Shown here piece after piece: positions 24,698 through 34,193 of a DNA stretch of 40,193 nt (the stretch's first letter is position 1; the number at the start of each line of letters is the position of its first letter). The position numbers and the translations under genes were made by a program. The notes under the pieces were generated by a model. The model was not told the DNA's origin. It saw nothing but the letters and a program-made list of their open reading frames with translations, and did not search any database. The DNA comes from Streptomyces sp. WM6378 (GTDB lineage: Bacteria > Actinomycetota > Actinomycetes > Streptomycetales > Streptomycetaceae), in NCBI RefSeq assembly GCF_001279695.1, contig NZ_LGDD01000011.1, forward strand, positions 1 to 40,193, in the 5' to 3' direction.

Positions 24698-26061
24698 ACA
24701 GACCCCCCGTTCTCGTGGCCGCGCACCGCGAGGGCCGGAGCGGCCTTGTCCGGAGGATGGCCGACAGGTCGCTTCGTACGGGCTCGGACCGCGCCGGCGG
24801 TGACGACGCCGACGACCTCATGTCCTGCGTCCGCACACGCCTCGGCGACGGCGGCGAGCTGCTCCGCGGTCCAGCTGCCCGGGCTGAGCACGACCAGGGC
24901 ACCGGACTCGGAGTCGCGGTCCGGCACCATCGGCCGGGACACCGAAACCTCCACCACCCGCAGCAGCGGACCGCTCCTGGCCTCCGCGGCGAGCTGCCCG
25001 GCGGCCCGGCGGGCGATTTCGTCTCCGTCCAGTACGACAACCAACAGCCGCCGGGGAGCGGGGAGTTGGTCCCGGAGGCGAGCGCATACCCGCTGGTAGC
25101 GGATCCGCCGGCCGGCCTCGTCGCCGGACATCCGCGGGGTCGGTATGTCCCACCGGGTGTCGGTGCCCATCAGCCGGCGGAGCCAGGCCCGCGGGCGCAC
25201 GCCCTTCTGCCGGGGTGCGGGCCGTTCATCAGGTACGTCGACGGTGCCGAGCAGCACCGAGTCCAGTGCCGCGGCGATCTCCGGTTCGGTGCGCAGTCGG
25301 CGATTCACCCGTGCGGCGCCGAGATGGCCGATGACCGCGAGCAGGAGGAACAGCAGCGCCCCGGCGACGACGAGCTGCATTCTCGTCGGCGGCGCCTCGC
25401 CGGTCGGCCGGGCCGCCGGTCCCATGACGACCATGCCGGCCTTGTTGGCCGCCGGGTCGGTCTGGTCCAGTTTCTTCATGGCTTCCTGCAGCGTGGTGCG
25501 CAGCTTCTCGAGTTCGGTGCGGGCCTGCACGCTCTCCACGGTCTGCCCGGGATTGGCGGCGTTGGCCAGGTCGGTGATGCGGCGGTTGGCGTCCGCCACC
25601 TGCTGCCGCAGTGCGTCCGGCCCCGTAGCCGTGTCGGGGTTGGCGCCGTCGCCCGCGATCCGCGCGGCGAACGTGACGAATTGCTGGGCCAACTGGTCGC
25701 AGAGCCGCTGTGCGCGCTCCGGGGTGTCGGCCGTGCCCGAGATCTTGATGATGTTTCCGTCAGAGGCCTTGGCGCTCACTCGATCCTGCAGCTCGCCGAC
25801 GCTGACGCCCTTCCAGCCGAGCGCGGCGGCCGCGCGGTCGACCACCGCCGAACTCGTTGCGATCTCCGCCTGCGTCAGCAGCGCGCGCTCCTCCCACTGC
25901 CCCGGGAGCAGTACCGATGCCGACGCCGTGTACCGCGGCGGAAACAGCATCGAGGTGCCGTAGCCGACGAGCGCGCCCACCACGGTGAGGATGGCGAGAA
26001 GCCGCCAGCGCCGACGGAGAATCCGCCCGATCGTGACCAGGCGTATCGGGTCATCGCTCAA
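24694..26061 (-). CDS. Wzz-like chain-length/copolymerase protein with degenerate ATPase tail (2)
   Basis: About 455 residues with the same architecture as its downstream neighbour: SDDPIRLVTIGRILRRRWRL, a transmembrane helix ending in FPPRYTA, a periplasmic-side helical region, a second helix (MQLVVAGALLFLLLAVIG), and a cytoplasmic nucleotide-binding-like tail without Walker A. Two consecutive homologues may form a hetero-oligomeric length-control complex. The start is uncertain: TTG at 26061 has GGAGG at 8-base spacing and gives a family-like start. A GTG at 26076 is the alternative (460 residues). The open frame continues to 26301, but that part is a shadow of the glycosyltransferase gene. 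Confidence 0.77.
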   Translation of the reverse strand: MSDDPIRLVTIGRILRRRWRLLAILTVVGALVGYGTSMLFPPRYTASASVLLPGQWEERALLTQAEIATSSAVVDRAAAALGWKGVSVGELQDRVSAKASDGNIIKISGTADTPERAQRLCDQLAQQFVTFAARIAGDGANPDTATGPDALRQQVADANRRITDLANAANPGQTVESVQARTELEKLRTTLQEAMKKLDQTDPAANKAGMVVMGPAARPTGEAPPTRMQLVVAGALLFLLLAVIGHLGAARVNRRLRTEPEIAAALDSVLLGTVDVPDERPAPRQKGVRPRAWLRRLMGTDTRWDIPTPRMSGDEAGRRIRYQRVCARLRDQLPAPRRLLVVVLDGDEIARRAAGQLAAEARSGPLLRVVEVSVSRPMVPDRDSESGALVVLSPGSWTAEQLAAVAEACADAGHEVVGVVTAGAVRARTKRPVGHPPDKAAPALAVRGHENGGSV

Positions 26062-27323
26062 CGGCGCGGCCTCCACCCCGTCCGTAGCCGGCCGCCCGTC
26101 GGACCGGAGCGCGGTCACGGCAGGCAGCGGCGTAGGCGGCGAGCAGCGACGCTTGCGAGTTCCGCCAGGACAACTGCCCGCTGATCCGATCCTGGCCGAT
26201 CTTGCCCATCCGGGCCCGCTTCTCCGGATCGTCAAGGAGCAGCGCGATGAGCTCGGCGAACTCCGCCTCGTCGTTGGCGGGCGCGTAGACGGCGGCGTCA
26301 CCGGCGGAGACGCGCGCCTCCCGGAGGTCGAAAGACACGATCGGCCGCCCCATCGCCATGTACTCCAGGACCTTGTTCATGGTCGACACGTCGTTGAGCG
26401 GATTGCGCGGGTCGGGGGAGAGGCACACGTCGGCGGTGGACAGGTAGCGCACCAGATCGGCGTCCGGAATGCGCCCGGTGAACTGCACCTGCTCGGAGAG
26501 CCCGAGTCGCTGGGACAGCTCCACCATCGCGTCGAAGGCGTCACCGGCGCCGACGAACACGGCGTGCCAGTCGGTCCGTTCCAGCTCGTCGCGCATCTTC
26601 GCAAGGGCCCGCAAAGCGTAGTCGACGCCGTCCTGAGGGCCCATGACGCCGAGGTAGCACAGCAGATGTGGCTTGCCGCGCTTCAACTCCGGTTCAGGCG
26701 GCACCGGTTGGAAACGGTCGATCTGCGGCGCGCTGCGCACCACGAAGACGTCCTCCGGCCGCCGACCGCCACGGCGTACCGCGACGTCCCGGTAGCTCTC
26801 GTTCGTGGCGAGCACGATGTCCGCGGCCCGGTAGGTCAGCCGTTCCAGTGCGCACACGGCGCGGTAGAGCAGATCCTGGCCGCGGTCGAACCGGGAGAGG
26901 TACAGCTCGGGTACCAGGTCGTGCTGGTCGAAGACGAACCGCGCGCCGCGCCGCTTCAGCCGCAGCGCCGGCAGGAACAGCAGGTCGGGTGGGTTGCAGG
27001 CGTGGACCACGTCGACCGGGCCGACCTTGCGGGCCAACCGGGCCGTGTGCCACAACGCCGATCCGTACTCCCGCAGGTAGCCGGCCGGCCCTCCGGTGGC
27101 CGCGCGCAACGGGTAGCGATGGATCCGCACCCCGTCGATCTCTGCCTCCGGCTCCGTGTCCCGCGTCGTCCCCCGGGGACAGATGACGTGCACTGTCCAG
27201 CCCGCGTCGCGCAGCGTCGTGCACTCCTGCCACACCCGCCGGTCGAATGGCACCGACAGGTTCTCCACGAGGATCAGTGCGCGCCGGCCGTGCCCGACCC
27301 AGCCTTTCTCACCGAACGATGTG

Positions 27324-27334
<11 letters not shown>
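26051..27334 (-). CDS. Family 4 glycosyltransferase
   Basis: GT-B glycosyltransferase of 427 residues of the WcaI/GT4_WbuB-like type. It opens with ALILVENLSVPFDRRVWQE, the characteristic motif of this subgroup. VHACNPPDLLF and FDQHDLVPE follow, and the carboxy domain has CYLGVMGPQDGVDYALRAL and STMNKVLEYMAMGRPIVSFD with the donor-binding glutamate. It probably adds the second sugar onto the primed lipid carrier. The start is TTG at 27334, 11 bases before the end of the dehydrogenase gene; no ATG or GTG is available before the core motif. The overlap suggests coupled translation. Confidence 0.87.
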
Positions 27335-28640
<1,306 letters not shown>

Positions 28641-28713
28641 TACCCGTACCTCCCCCCAGGCAGGCCCTCTTGGCCTGCGGTTCGCGCGCCGGCCGGACGA
28701 CGACCCCCGCGCA

Positions 28714-30192
28714 TCAATACGCCCCCTGGCCGTAGAGCACCGCACGCAGCGTCTTCCACAAGATCACTGTGTCCAGGGCGAGCGACCAGTCCTCCACGTA
28801 CCGCAGGTCGAGGCGGACCGCCTCCTCCCACGGCAGGTCGCTGCGTCCGCTGATCTGCCACAGGCCGGTGAGCCCGGGCTTGACAAGGAGCCGCCGCCGG
28901 ATGTCCGGGCCGTACGCAGCGGACTCCTCCGGTAACGGAGGCCGCGGACCGACGAGCGACATCGATCCGGTGAGCACGTTGAAGAGCTGCGGGAGCTCGT
29001 CGATCGAGTACCGGCGCAGCACTGCTCCCACTCGGGTCACCCGCGGATCCCGGCGGAGCTTGAACAGCAGACCGGCGCCCTCGTTGCGGTCGGCCAGTTC
29101 GGCACGTGCCCGGTCAGCCCCGGCGACCATGGTGCGGAACTTGAGAATGGTGAACTCGCGGCCGTCCTTGCCGACCCTGCGCTGGCGGTAGACCGCCCCA
29201 CCTCGGCTGTCGACCAGCACGAGCAGCCCGACGAGCACCATCAGCGGCGCGAACAGCAGCAGCAGAATCGCCGCGCCCATCCGATCGACGATCTCTTTGA
29301 CCGCACGGCGGCCCCCGGTGAAGGCCGGCATGGTGACCCGCAGCAGCGGGATTCCGAGCACCGCGTCGACGTGCAGCCGCGGGCCGGCCACCTCCATCAG
29401 CACGGGGGCCACGACCATTTCGGCGTCGCTGCCTTCGAGGTTCCAGGCCAGCCGCTGCAGCCGGTCCGGTGACCAGTGCGCGTGCGGTGTGACCGCGACG
29501 ACACGGTAGCCGTCGCGGCGGACATGGTCGGCGACGTCCGTCAGTCGGCCGACGACCGGCACTCCGTCCAGTTGGTCACCGTCGAGCCCGAGACCGTCCG
29601 TCGTGCACACCGCGTCCACCCGCCACCCGAGGTGCGGGAACTTGCGGGTTCGGGTGATCAAGTCGCGCACGGTGGCGGGGCTACCGGCAGCGAGCACGGG
29701 GCGCAAGCATCGCCCTTCCTTACGCTGTTTGTGCAGCCAGAGGCGCAGCAGATACCGCTCGATCATGGTGATGAGCGCGATTGCGGGGATCGCGACGAAG
29801 ATCCAGAGCTTGATGTTGCGCGAGGTGAGGGCGATCCCGCCGAGCGCCAATACGACGACCGCCGTGAACAATGAGCGTCCGAGCCGGCGGAATTCCTCGG
29901 CACCCTGGCCGAGCACGGCCGGAGCCCACGCCCGGCTCACCGCAAGCGCTGCCAGCACCAGCAGCTCGGTGCCGAAGGCGAGAATTCCCCACTTCTCGTG
30001 CCAGTTGGCCGCGTCCCGGACCCCGAAGAAGCTGCCGATCGCCGCCACCACGATGGCGGTTGCCACGGTATCGCTGGTGATCACAGTACGGCGATACCGC
30101 TGCTCCCAGTCGATAGCGGGCTGGCTGATTGCCCCGTTCGCCGGACGTCTTCGCTCCGACGTAAGCGGGCTGACTAATTCGCCCTGCCGCAC
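28714..30192 (-). CDS. Polyprenyl phosphate sugar-1-phosphate transferase (WcaJ/CpsE-like priming enzyme)
   Basis: First gene of the operon, 492 residues. Four amino-terminal membrane segments (about 38-150) and a CoA-binding-like Rossmann domain precede a re-entrant helix and the catalytic domain, with FTILKFRTMV, RYSIDELPQLFNVLTGSMS, LVGPRPPLPEE and KPGLTGLWQISGRSDLPW. It transfers a hexose-1-phosphate onto undecaprenyl phosphate to start each repeat unit. The GTG at 30192 has a G-rich ribosome site (CTGGGGGG). ATGs at 30309 and 30318 would add a low-complexity Gly/Arg tail that looks non-coding. Two TTA codons occur: codon 6 (30175-30177) and codon 420 (28933-28935). The early one cannot be avoided by any downstream start that keeps the membrane domain intact. 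Confidence 0.87.
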   Translation of the reverse strand: MRQGELVSPLTSERRRPANGAISQPAIDWEQRYRRTVITSDTVATAIVVAAIGSFFGVRDAANWHEKWGILAFGTELLVLAALAVSRAWAPAVLGQGAEEFRRLGRSLFTAVVVLALGGIALTSRNIKLWIFVAIPAIALITMIERYLLRLWLHKQRKEGRCLRPVLAAGSPATVRDLITRTRKFPHLGWRVDAVCTTDGLGLDGDQLDGVPVVGRLTDVADHVRRDGYRVVAVTPHAHWSPDRLQRLAWNLEGSDAEMVVAPVLMEVAGPRLHVDAVLGIPLLRVTMPAFTGGRRAVKEIVDRMGAAILLLLFAPLMVLVGLLVLVDSRGGAVYRQRRVGKDGREFTILKFRTMVAGADRARAELADRNEGAGLLFKLRRDPRVTRVGAVLRRYSIDELPQLFNVLTGSMSLVGPRPPLPEESAAYGPDIRRRLLVKPGLTGLWQISGRSDLPWEEAVRLDLRYVEDWSLALDTVILWKTLRAVLYGQGAY

Positions 30193-30240
30193 AGGACCCC
30201 CCAGGTCACCAGTGGTTCGACGTGTTCGCCCAACACTGTT

Positions 30241-30268
30241 CCTCCCCCCCGGGAGGCCCCCGCCTCCC
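30241..30268 (-). promoter_or_regulatory. Overlapping alternative hairpins in the operon leader
   Basis: Two stems share the same GGGAGG strand: CCTCCC/GGGAGG (30241-30256, loop of four C) and GGGAGGC/GCCTCCC (30251-30268, loop of four bases). They cannot form together. They lie 49-76 bases before the proposed GTG start of the first exopolysaccharide gene. This could be an attenuation or ribosome-access switch, or simply G/C-rich sequence. Confidence 0.35.
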
Positions 30269-30812
30269 CGCACTCTCTCCCTCGACAGGCCCCCGCCCTC
30301 GAATGACATCCCAGCCATTTCGGTGCTACTTGAACAACCCACCCTGGCGGAACCCATCGAGGCCTCGGGCGCTCCCCGCGCCAAAGGCTCCCTGTCGGAC
30401 TCCAAGAGTTTCTGACTGTCTGTAGCTGGACCTATAGATCATTAACGGTCGTCTCGTACCCGAGCAGCTGAAGCAGGGACAACTTAGAGCACCGGAGACA
30501 ATATGTAGAGAGGTTGTGTGTAATTCGTGGTCAGCTTTGAGACTGAATCCACCGGCCGGTGACTGCTTACGAGTGGCTTGATGCCACCGCGCGCTCGAGC
30601 AGTTCGCCCCGCACGTGGGCGCCGCCATCTGGGTCTTGAGTCAACTCCGCAGCAGCTCGCCCCCTCATTTGAGGCGGCGGGCTGCGGTGCTGTTATGGCG
30701 GGTTTATTGACGGGTGAGGACGTTGATCTCGGTGGCGGAGGCCCAGGGGTGAGGATGATCGCCTGGAGTGGGCACCCTGGCATCCCTGAAAAGTCGGCCC
30801 GGAGCAAGGTGT
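30269..30812. other. Intergenic region upstream of the exopolysaccharide operon
   Basis: No gene is recognised. Bases about 30400-30545 are clearly richer in A and T than the surroundings, as expected for a promoter region, and the main operon must be read leftwards from here. I found no pair of -35/-10 boxes on the minus strand good enough to report. Minus-strand frames from 30405 that join the priming transferase are low-complexity and probably untranslated. Confidence 0.4.
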
Positions 30813-30977
30813 GAGCAGCTTGCGGGCCGCGGCAACCTTGGCGATGTTGCGCGCCGCGGCGCCGCGGCGGGCCTCGATCCGCTCCCGGTGGGCACTCATC
30901 GGGGTGTTGTGAGGGGCGTGCCGGATGGCCTCAACGGCCGCCCAGCGGACCAGTTTCGAGCCCTGCTCGGGATCCGT
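30813..30977 (-). pseudogene. IS110-family transposase C-terminal remnant
   Basis: About 55 codons match the end of the Transposase_20 domain of IS110 elements: GSKLVRWAAVEAIRHA, then a charged helix (HRERIEARRGA) and IAKVAAARKLL. In intact proteins this segment follows the G-x-G serine region and precedes a short tail. No other part of the transposase survives upstream on this strand. It is not derived from the intact IS110 at 38.7-40.0 kb, whose corresponding region reads differently. It abuts the DUF6233 fragment at about 30978. Confidence 0.6.
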
Positions 30978-31115
30978 CCGCGCCCCGTCCTCACCCTCGA
31001 CCAAGCCCTCGACAACGCGCAGAAGCCCAACACGAGGCTGTGCTCCCTGTGTGGGGCGGCCGGCGAACTCGACCCGATGCTCAACGGTTTCGAGCACATC
31101 GACGACGAGCGGTGA
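30978..31115 (+). pseudogene. DUF6233-like C-terminal fragment
   Basis: The frame reads RPVLTLDQALDNAQ and then TRLCSLCGAAGELDPMLNG, ending EHIDDER and a stop. As I recall, this is the end of a Streptomyces DUF6233-type protein, with a C-x-x-C pair at the carboxy end. The preceding roughly 60-100 residues are missing, and the sequence changes abruptly into the opposite-strand IS110 remnant. I read this as a gene cut by an old insertion. The open frame upstream is not family-like. Function of the family is not known to me. Confidence 0.5.
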
Positions 31116-31144
31116 GAAGGCGCGTCGGAGCGTCTCGCTGAGCT

Positions 31145-31447
31145 TCAGGACTGTAGACCGCGGTGCCGGGCCGCGGCCATGATTTGCCGATATCCGACGA
31201 TCGAGCAGACCAGCAGCGTGGACAGGGCTGCACCGCCCACAGCCAGGGCAGCTCGTATCACCCACGACAGCCCTGGGTTGGTGAACGCGCCAGCGAACAC
31301 GAAGGGCCCGGCGAGGAGAGGCAGAAGCATCCGCCAATTCGCCCACTGTCCCCAGGACTCCCGTTGATGACCGTCGAGACCGACGGGGAAGAGCCAGGCG
31401 GCGAACCGCATGGACCTGGACGGATTGTCGTGTGGGGCACCGAACAT
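31145..31447 (-). CDS. Small hypothetical membrane protein
   Basis: Unrecognised protein of 100 residues. A hydrophilic amino end (FGAPHDNPSRSMRFAAW) is followed by two likely transmembrane segments (about 45-60 and 65-88) and a basic tail. Codon use looks coding and the length is typical of small actinomycete membrane proteins. The ATG at 31447 lacks a strong ribosome site; an ATG at 31411 preceded by AGG is an alternative. It lies between broken genes and has no obvious partner. Confidence 0.5.
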   Translation of the reverse strand: MFGAPHDNPSRSMRFAAWLFPVGLDGHQRESWGQWANWRMLLPLLAGPFVFAGAFTNPGLSWVIRAALAVGGAALSTLLVCSIVGYRQIMAAARHRGLQS

Positions 31448-31667
31448 GTGATCAAGTGTCTCAGACCGTGCAAATCGGAAAGCGCACAGCGAGGGTTCTC
31501 CCCGTTGCCGATCTCCGATACGGCCGTTCCTGTGGTCGAGCTCTGCCGACCAGCGGCCGGGGCCGCGCAAGGGGGGTTTCCATGCTGCCGGTAGCCGGGA
31601 GGCCCCCCGAGGCGTCCGTGTGGATGGTTTCGGCCACCAGTAGGCCGCAGGTGCGGGAGCATGGCTC

Positions 31668-32231
31668 ATGCCCAACACTGCCTGGACGATCCTGGTGGCG
31701 GCGATCACCGCAGTGGCGGCCACCACTGCGACCGGCCTCATCGTCACGCCGCGGATGGACGCCCGTAAGAAGAGGCTTGGCGAAATCCATTCCGCCCGAG
31801 ACTCCTTCAGCACGCACATGACGATGGTCGTCTGGGCGTGCACCCGGCTGCTCAATGTGCCGCCTGTGGCCGACGATGGTCCGGAGTGGACACCCGTCAT
31901 GCGCGGGCGCCTGGCAGCCGAACGGGCACGGTGGCTCCAGCAGATCGACGATGCCACCCGCTGGATGGTCGACAACGTCGCGACGTACGCCGGGAGGTGG
32001 CCTCTGCGCCGCCTCATCGTGTTCGCCACTGCCTACGCCGCGAACGCCCGGATGGTGGTGCTGTCCGAGCGGGAGGAGGCCACCAAGCTGCGGCACCTGC
32101 TGGTCCTCACAATGCCGGTGCAGCGCCAGTTCTTCGGCTGGCCGTGGTCTCGCGCGCGCTACTACTTCGCCGACAGGCGTGCCTTCGCTGAAACCATGGC
32201 CCGCCTCGAACGCGAGGCCACCGCACGGTAG
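31668..32231 (+). CDS. Hypothetical protein with N-terminal membrane anchor
   Basis: Unrecognised protein of 187 residues. Residues about 5-27 form a hydrophobic anchor (TAWTILVAAITAVAA and following), with positive charges after it (MDARKKRLGE), so the rest is probably cytoplasmic. The remainder is helical and rich in Arg, Trp and Ala, with a conserved-looking central block (WMVDNVATYAG, then FATAYAANARMVVLSEREE). No enzyme motif is visible. The ATG has GGGAG about 10 bases upstream. The gene stands alone, with debris on both sides. Confidence 0.65.
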   Translation: MPNTAWTILVAAITAVAATTATGLIVTPRMDARKKRLGEIHSARDSFSTHMTMVVWACTRLLNVPPVADDGPEWTPVMRGRLAAERARWLQQIDDATRWMVDNVATYAGRWPLRRLIVFATAYAANARMVVLSEREEATKLRHLLVLTMPVQRQFFGWPWSRARYYFADRRAFAETMARLEREATAR

Positions 32232-32843
32232 GCCAGTGGTTCGGGTCCGGCATCGAGAGACGTAAGGCCGCGGCTGCCGGCATCCTCCCCGAGATGTCCC
32301 GTTCCTCGGCCGCTCCCCGCTGCCCGCGGGGCTCACACGGAACGGAGATGCCATGAAGCCCACCGTGCCACCACCTCCCCCCAGCCCGGGGCTGCCACTA
32401 CCAGCGGGCACGCACAGCCGCCGAACAGCTGTCCGCCGCCGTGCACTTCACCCAGCACCTCCGGGACCAGCGCACCCCGACATCTGCCGACCGATAGCCG
32501 CCGCACCGCTCGGGGCGGCGGTATCCGCGTCCCACGGGAAGGTCGTGCCGGCGGGGTCGCAGCTGGGTAGGGTCCCGGCAGCAACACAGAATGGGGCCGC
32601 GCATGACCCGACGACCTGGTGGCCGTGTGTGATGTCTGCCTGGGGGAGGTAGCGGACGGCTCGTCTGCCCGGGCCGCTACAGCTTCGCCGCCCGCCCGCC
32701 ACGCGTGGGCCTGCGCCCGCTGCGTGACCCTGCGACCGTCCACCTCGACCAGGACGACGAGGGCACCGGCGAATGACGCGGCGTTAGGGTGCGTATCAGG
32801 CCGTGCTCAATGAGCATCGCGGCTTGCCTGCCGGGACGGTGTG
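32232..32843. other. About 0.6 kb with at most gene remnants
   Basis: No intact gene is recognised. A frame near 32353-32500 (MKPTVPPPPPSPG, with AAEQLSAAVHFTQHLRDQ in a second frame) looks like a decayed small gene. A 13-base palindrome TGCTCA-A-TGAGCA at 32804-32816 lies just beyond the TetR gene stop and could help end its transcript. See also the separate entry at 32619. Confidence 0.35.
32619..32813 (+). pseudogene. Possible decayed small cysteine-pair protein
   Basis: A frame from GTG reads AVCDVCLGEVADGS, followed by an Ala/Arg/Thr-rich tail and a second C-x-x-C (CARC). Just upstream, ATG at 32603 gives MTRRPGGRV and a stop. Restoring two missing bases would give a start like MTRDDLVAVCDVC, so I suspect a frameshifted remnant of a small zinc-ribbon protein. 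It could equally be a chance frame in GC-rich DNA. Confidence 0.25.
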
Positions 32844-33422
32844 TCAGGCCATGGCGAGCCGGTCCGCGAGGAGCTCCACCCTCTGAGCGGCATCCTCCGG
32901 CAGCAGCCGTCCCGCCCGGGTCAGGGTCGCAAAGCCGTGCAGGGACGCCCAGAACACCTCGGTGAACAGTCCCGGGTCGACGCCGTCCCCGGCGACCTCG
33001 CCCAGGCTTTCCAGTAGGGCGGCGAAGGCGTCCTTGAGAGGTTCCGGGGTGTCCTCCTGGGCGTATGCGAGACCGCCGTCGAGCTGGAACAGGGCGTCGT
33101 AGACCGCCGGATGGCGTTCGGCGAAGTCGAGGTAGGCGCGCGCGAGGGCGTTCACCCGGGCGCGCGGGCCGTCCGCGGCGGCGGTCGCGGCCCGTACCGC
33201 GGAGGCCATCTCGGCGGCGCCCTCCAGGGCGACGGCGCCGATGATCTCGCGTTTGCCGCGGAAGTGGCTGTAGAGGACTGGCTGGCTGTACTCGATGCGC
33301 TCGGCGAGCCGGCGGGTGGTGACCGCGTCCCAGCCCTGCTGCTCGGCGAGTTCGCGGGCCGTCGCCACGATGAGGCGCTCGCGCTCCGCCCGTTCGCGCT
33401 GCTTGCGTTCCTGTACCGACAT
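32844..33422 (-). CDS. TetR/AcrR-family transcriptional regulator
   Basis: One-component repressor of 192 residues. The amino-terminal helix-turn-helix (about 16-60) contains IVATARELAEQQG, then VTTRRLAERIEYSQPVLYSHF with the typical Y-x-H-F recognition end. The C-terminal ligand domain (about 75-190) includes FAERHPAVYDALFQL and LTRAGRLLPED, as in the TetR_C_13/WHG group. It is divergent from the DUF1772 gene. The shared 90-base region holds two near-identical palindromes that look like its operators, so autoregulation plus control of the neighbour is likely. The ligand is unknown. Start ATG 33422. Confidence 0.87.
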   Translation of the reverse strand: MSVQERKQRERAERERLIVATARELAEQQGWDAVTTRRLAERIEYSQPVLYSHFRGKREIIGAVALEGAAEMASAVRAATAAADGPRARVNALARAYLDFAERHPAVYDALFQLDGGLAYAQEDTPEPLKDAFAALLESLGEVAGDGVDPGLFTEVFWASLHGFATLTRAGRLLPEDAAQRVELLADRLAMA

Positions 33423-33431
33423 GATTCGATC

Positions 33432-33444
33432 CTAGCATCGCTAG
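33432..33444. promoter_or_regulatory. TetR operator candidate 1
   Basis: CTAGC-ATC-GCTAG is a perfect 13-base palindrome 10 bases before the TetR start. On the minus strand it overlaps TAGGAT, a plausible -10 box for the TetR gene. Confidence 0.6.
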
Positions 33445-33470
33445 ACAATCGAGCGGCAGCAGTACTAGCT

Positions 33471-33498
33471 TTGCCTCACTGCCTAGCAACGCTAGATT
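33471..33498 (+). promoter_or_regulatory. Candidate promoter for the DUF1772 gene
   Basis: TTGCCT (33471-33476) and TAGATT (33493-33498) with a 16-base spacer resemble the HrdB-type consensus. The -10 box overlaps operator 2. The ribosome site GGGAGGG begins at 33501, so the leader would be very short or absent. Confidence 0.4.
33483..33495. promoter_or_regulatory. TetR operator candidate 2
   Basis: CTAGC-AAC-GCTAG repeats operator 1 with two changes in the spacer and perfect arms, 51 bases away. A half site CTAGC lies between them at 33465-33469. Bound repressor would cover the proposed -10 box of the DUF1772 gene. Confidence 0.6.
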
Positions 33499-33512
33499 CT
33501 GGGAGGGTCATC

Positions 33513-33959
33513 ATGCTCAACGCACTCGAGGTCATTACCACCGTGGTCGTCGGCGTGATGGTGGGGGTGGAGTTCTCCGTCGCCTTCGTCATGAACCGGA
33601 TCTTCAACGCCCTCCCGGAGGACAGTGGCCAACTCGGCCGCGCCCACGGGGGCCGGATGCTCGGCGCCGTGATGCCGGTCTGGTACATCGGTTCGCTCGC
33701 CCTCGTCGCGGTCTGGGCCGTCGCCGGATGGCGCCACCCCGGCACCGGCCTCGTCGTCACCGCCGGCGCGCTGCTGATGCTCAGCGTGATCATGTCGATC
33801 CTGCTGCTCGTCCCGATCAACAACCGGAACAAGACGTGGACCCCCGAGAATCGGCCCGAGGACTGGAAGGAGCAGATGAACCGCTGGGACCGCTTCCACT
33901 ACTTCCGCGTCGCCGTCATCATCGCCGCCTTCGCCCTGCTCGTCGCCGCACTCGCCTGA
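33513..33959 (+). CDS. DUF1772 family membrane protein
   Basis: Membrane protein of 148 residues with four hydrophobic segments (about 5-25, 48-68, 78-100 and 125-147). A conserved-looking loop NNRNKTWTPENRPEDWKEQ and WDRFHYFRV lie before the last helix, as in DUF1772/anthrone-oxygenase-like proteins. Relatives in fungi act on polyketides, while the bacterial function is mostly unknown. It is divergent from the TetR gene and probably repressed by it, which suggests a role in response to a small hydrophobic compound. The ATG has GGGAGGG 6 bases upstream. Confidence 0.75.
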   Translation: MLNALEVITTVVVGVMVGVEFSVAFVMNRIFNALPEDSGQLGRAHGGRMLGAVMPVWYIGSLALVAVWAVAGWRHPGTGLVVTAGALLMLSVIMSILLLVPINNRNKTWTPENRPEDWKEQMNRWDRFHYFRVAVIIAAFALLVAALA

Positions 33960-33997
33960 GCCCGCGGGTCGACACCGCGCCCGGTGGCGCACGATCC

Positions 33998-34014
33998 CCG
34001 CCCCCCCCGGGCGG
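33998..34014 (+). terminator. GC hairpin downstream of the DUF1772 gene
   Basis: CCGCCC and GGGCGG pair around a loop of five C, 38 bases after the stop. No T-tract follows, which is common for Streptomyces terminators. CACCG/CGGTG just before it may form a second small stem. Confidence 0.35.
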
Positions 34015-34193
34015 CAGCGGGCCACGGAAATCCCGACATCCGGGAGTACAGCTGCCGCTCAGATTCCACAACGGCGATCCCGACAAACCACGCCCCTCGA
34101 CCAGCCGCGTCCTTGGGGTCTGATCGGGCCCCACACGACTCGGCAAGCTCCACGAAGCTCACCAAGCCGACGAAGACCCGCAAGGAGAAGGAC

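Noticed and set aside
30421..30545. Promoter boxes for the exopolysaccharide operon in the AT-richer patch
   Set aside because: Several TTG-like and TA-rich hexamers exist on the minus strand, but none pairs with proper spacing and sequence, so no promoter is called.
33111..33959. 282-residue reading of the DUF1772 gene from an upstream start
   Set aside because: The extension is antisense to the TetR gene and crosses the operators. The ATG at 33513 has the ribosome site and the family start.
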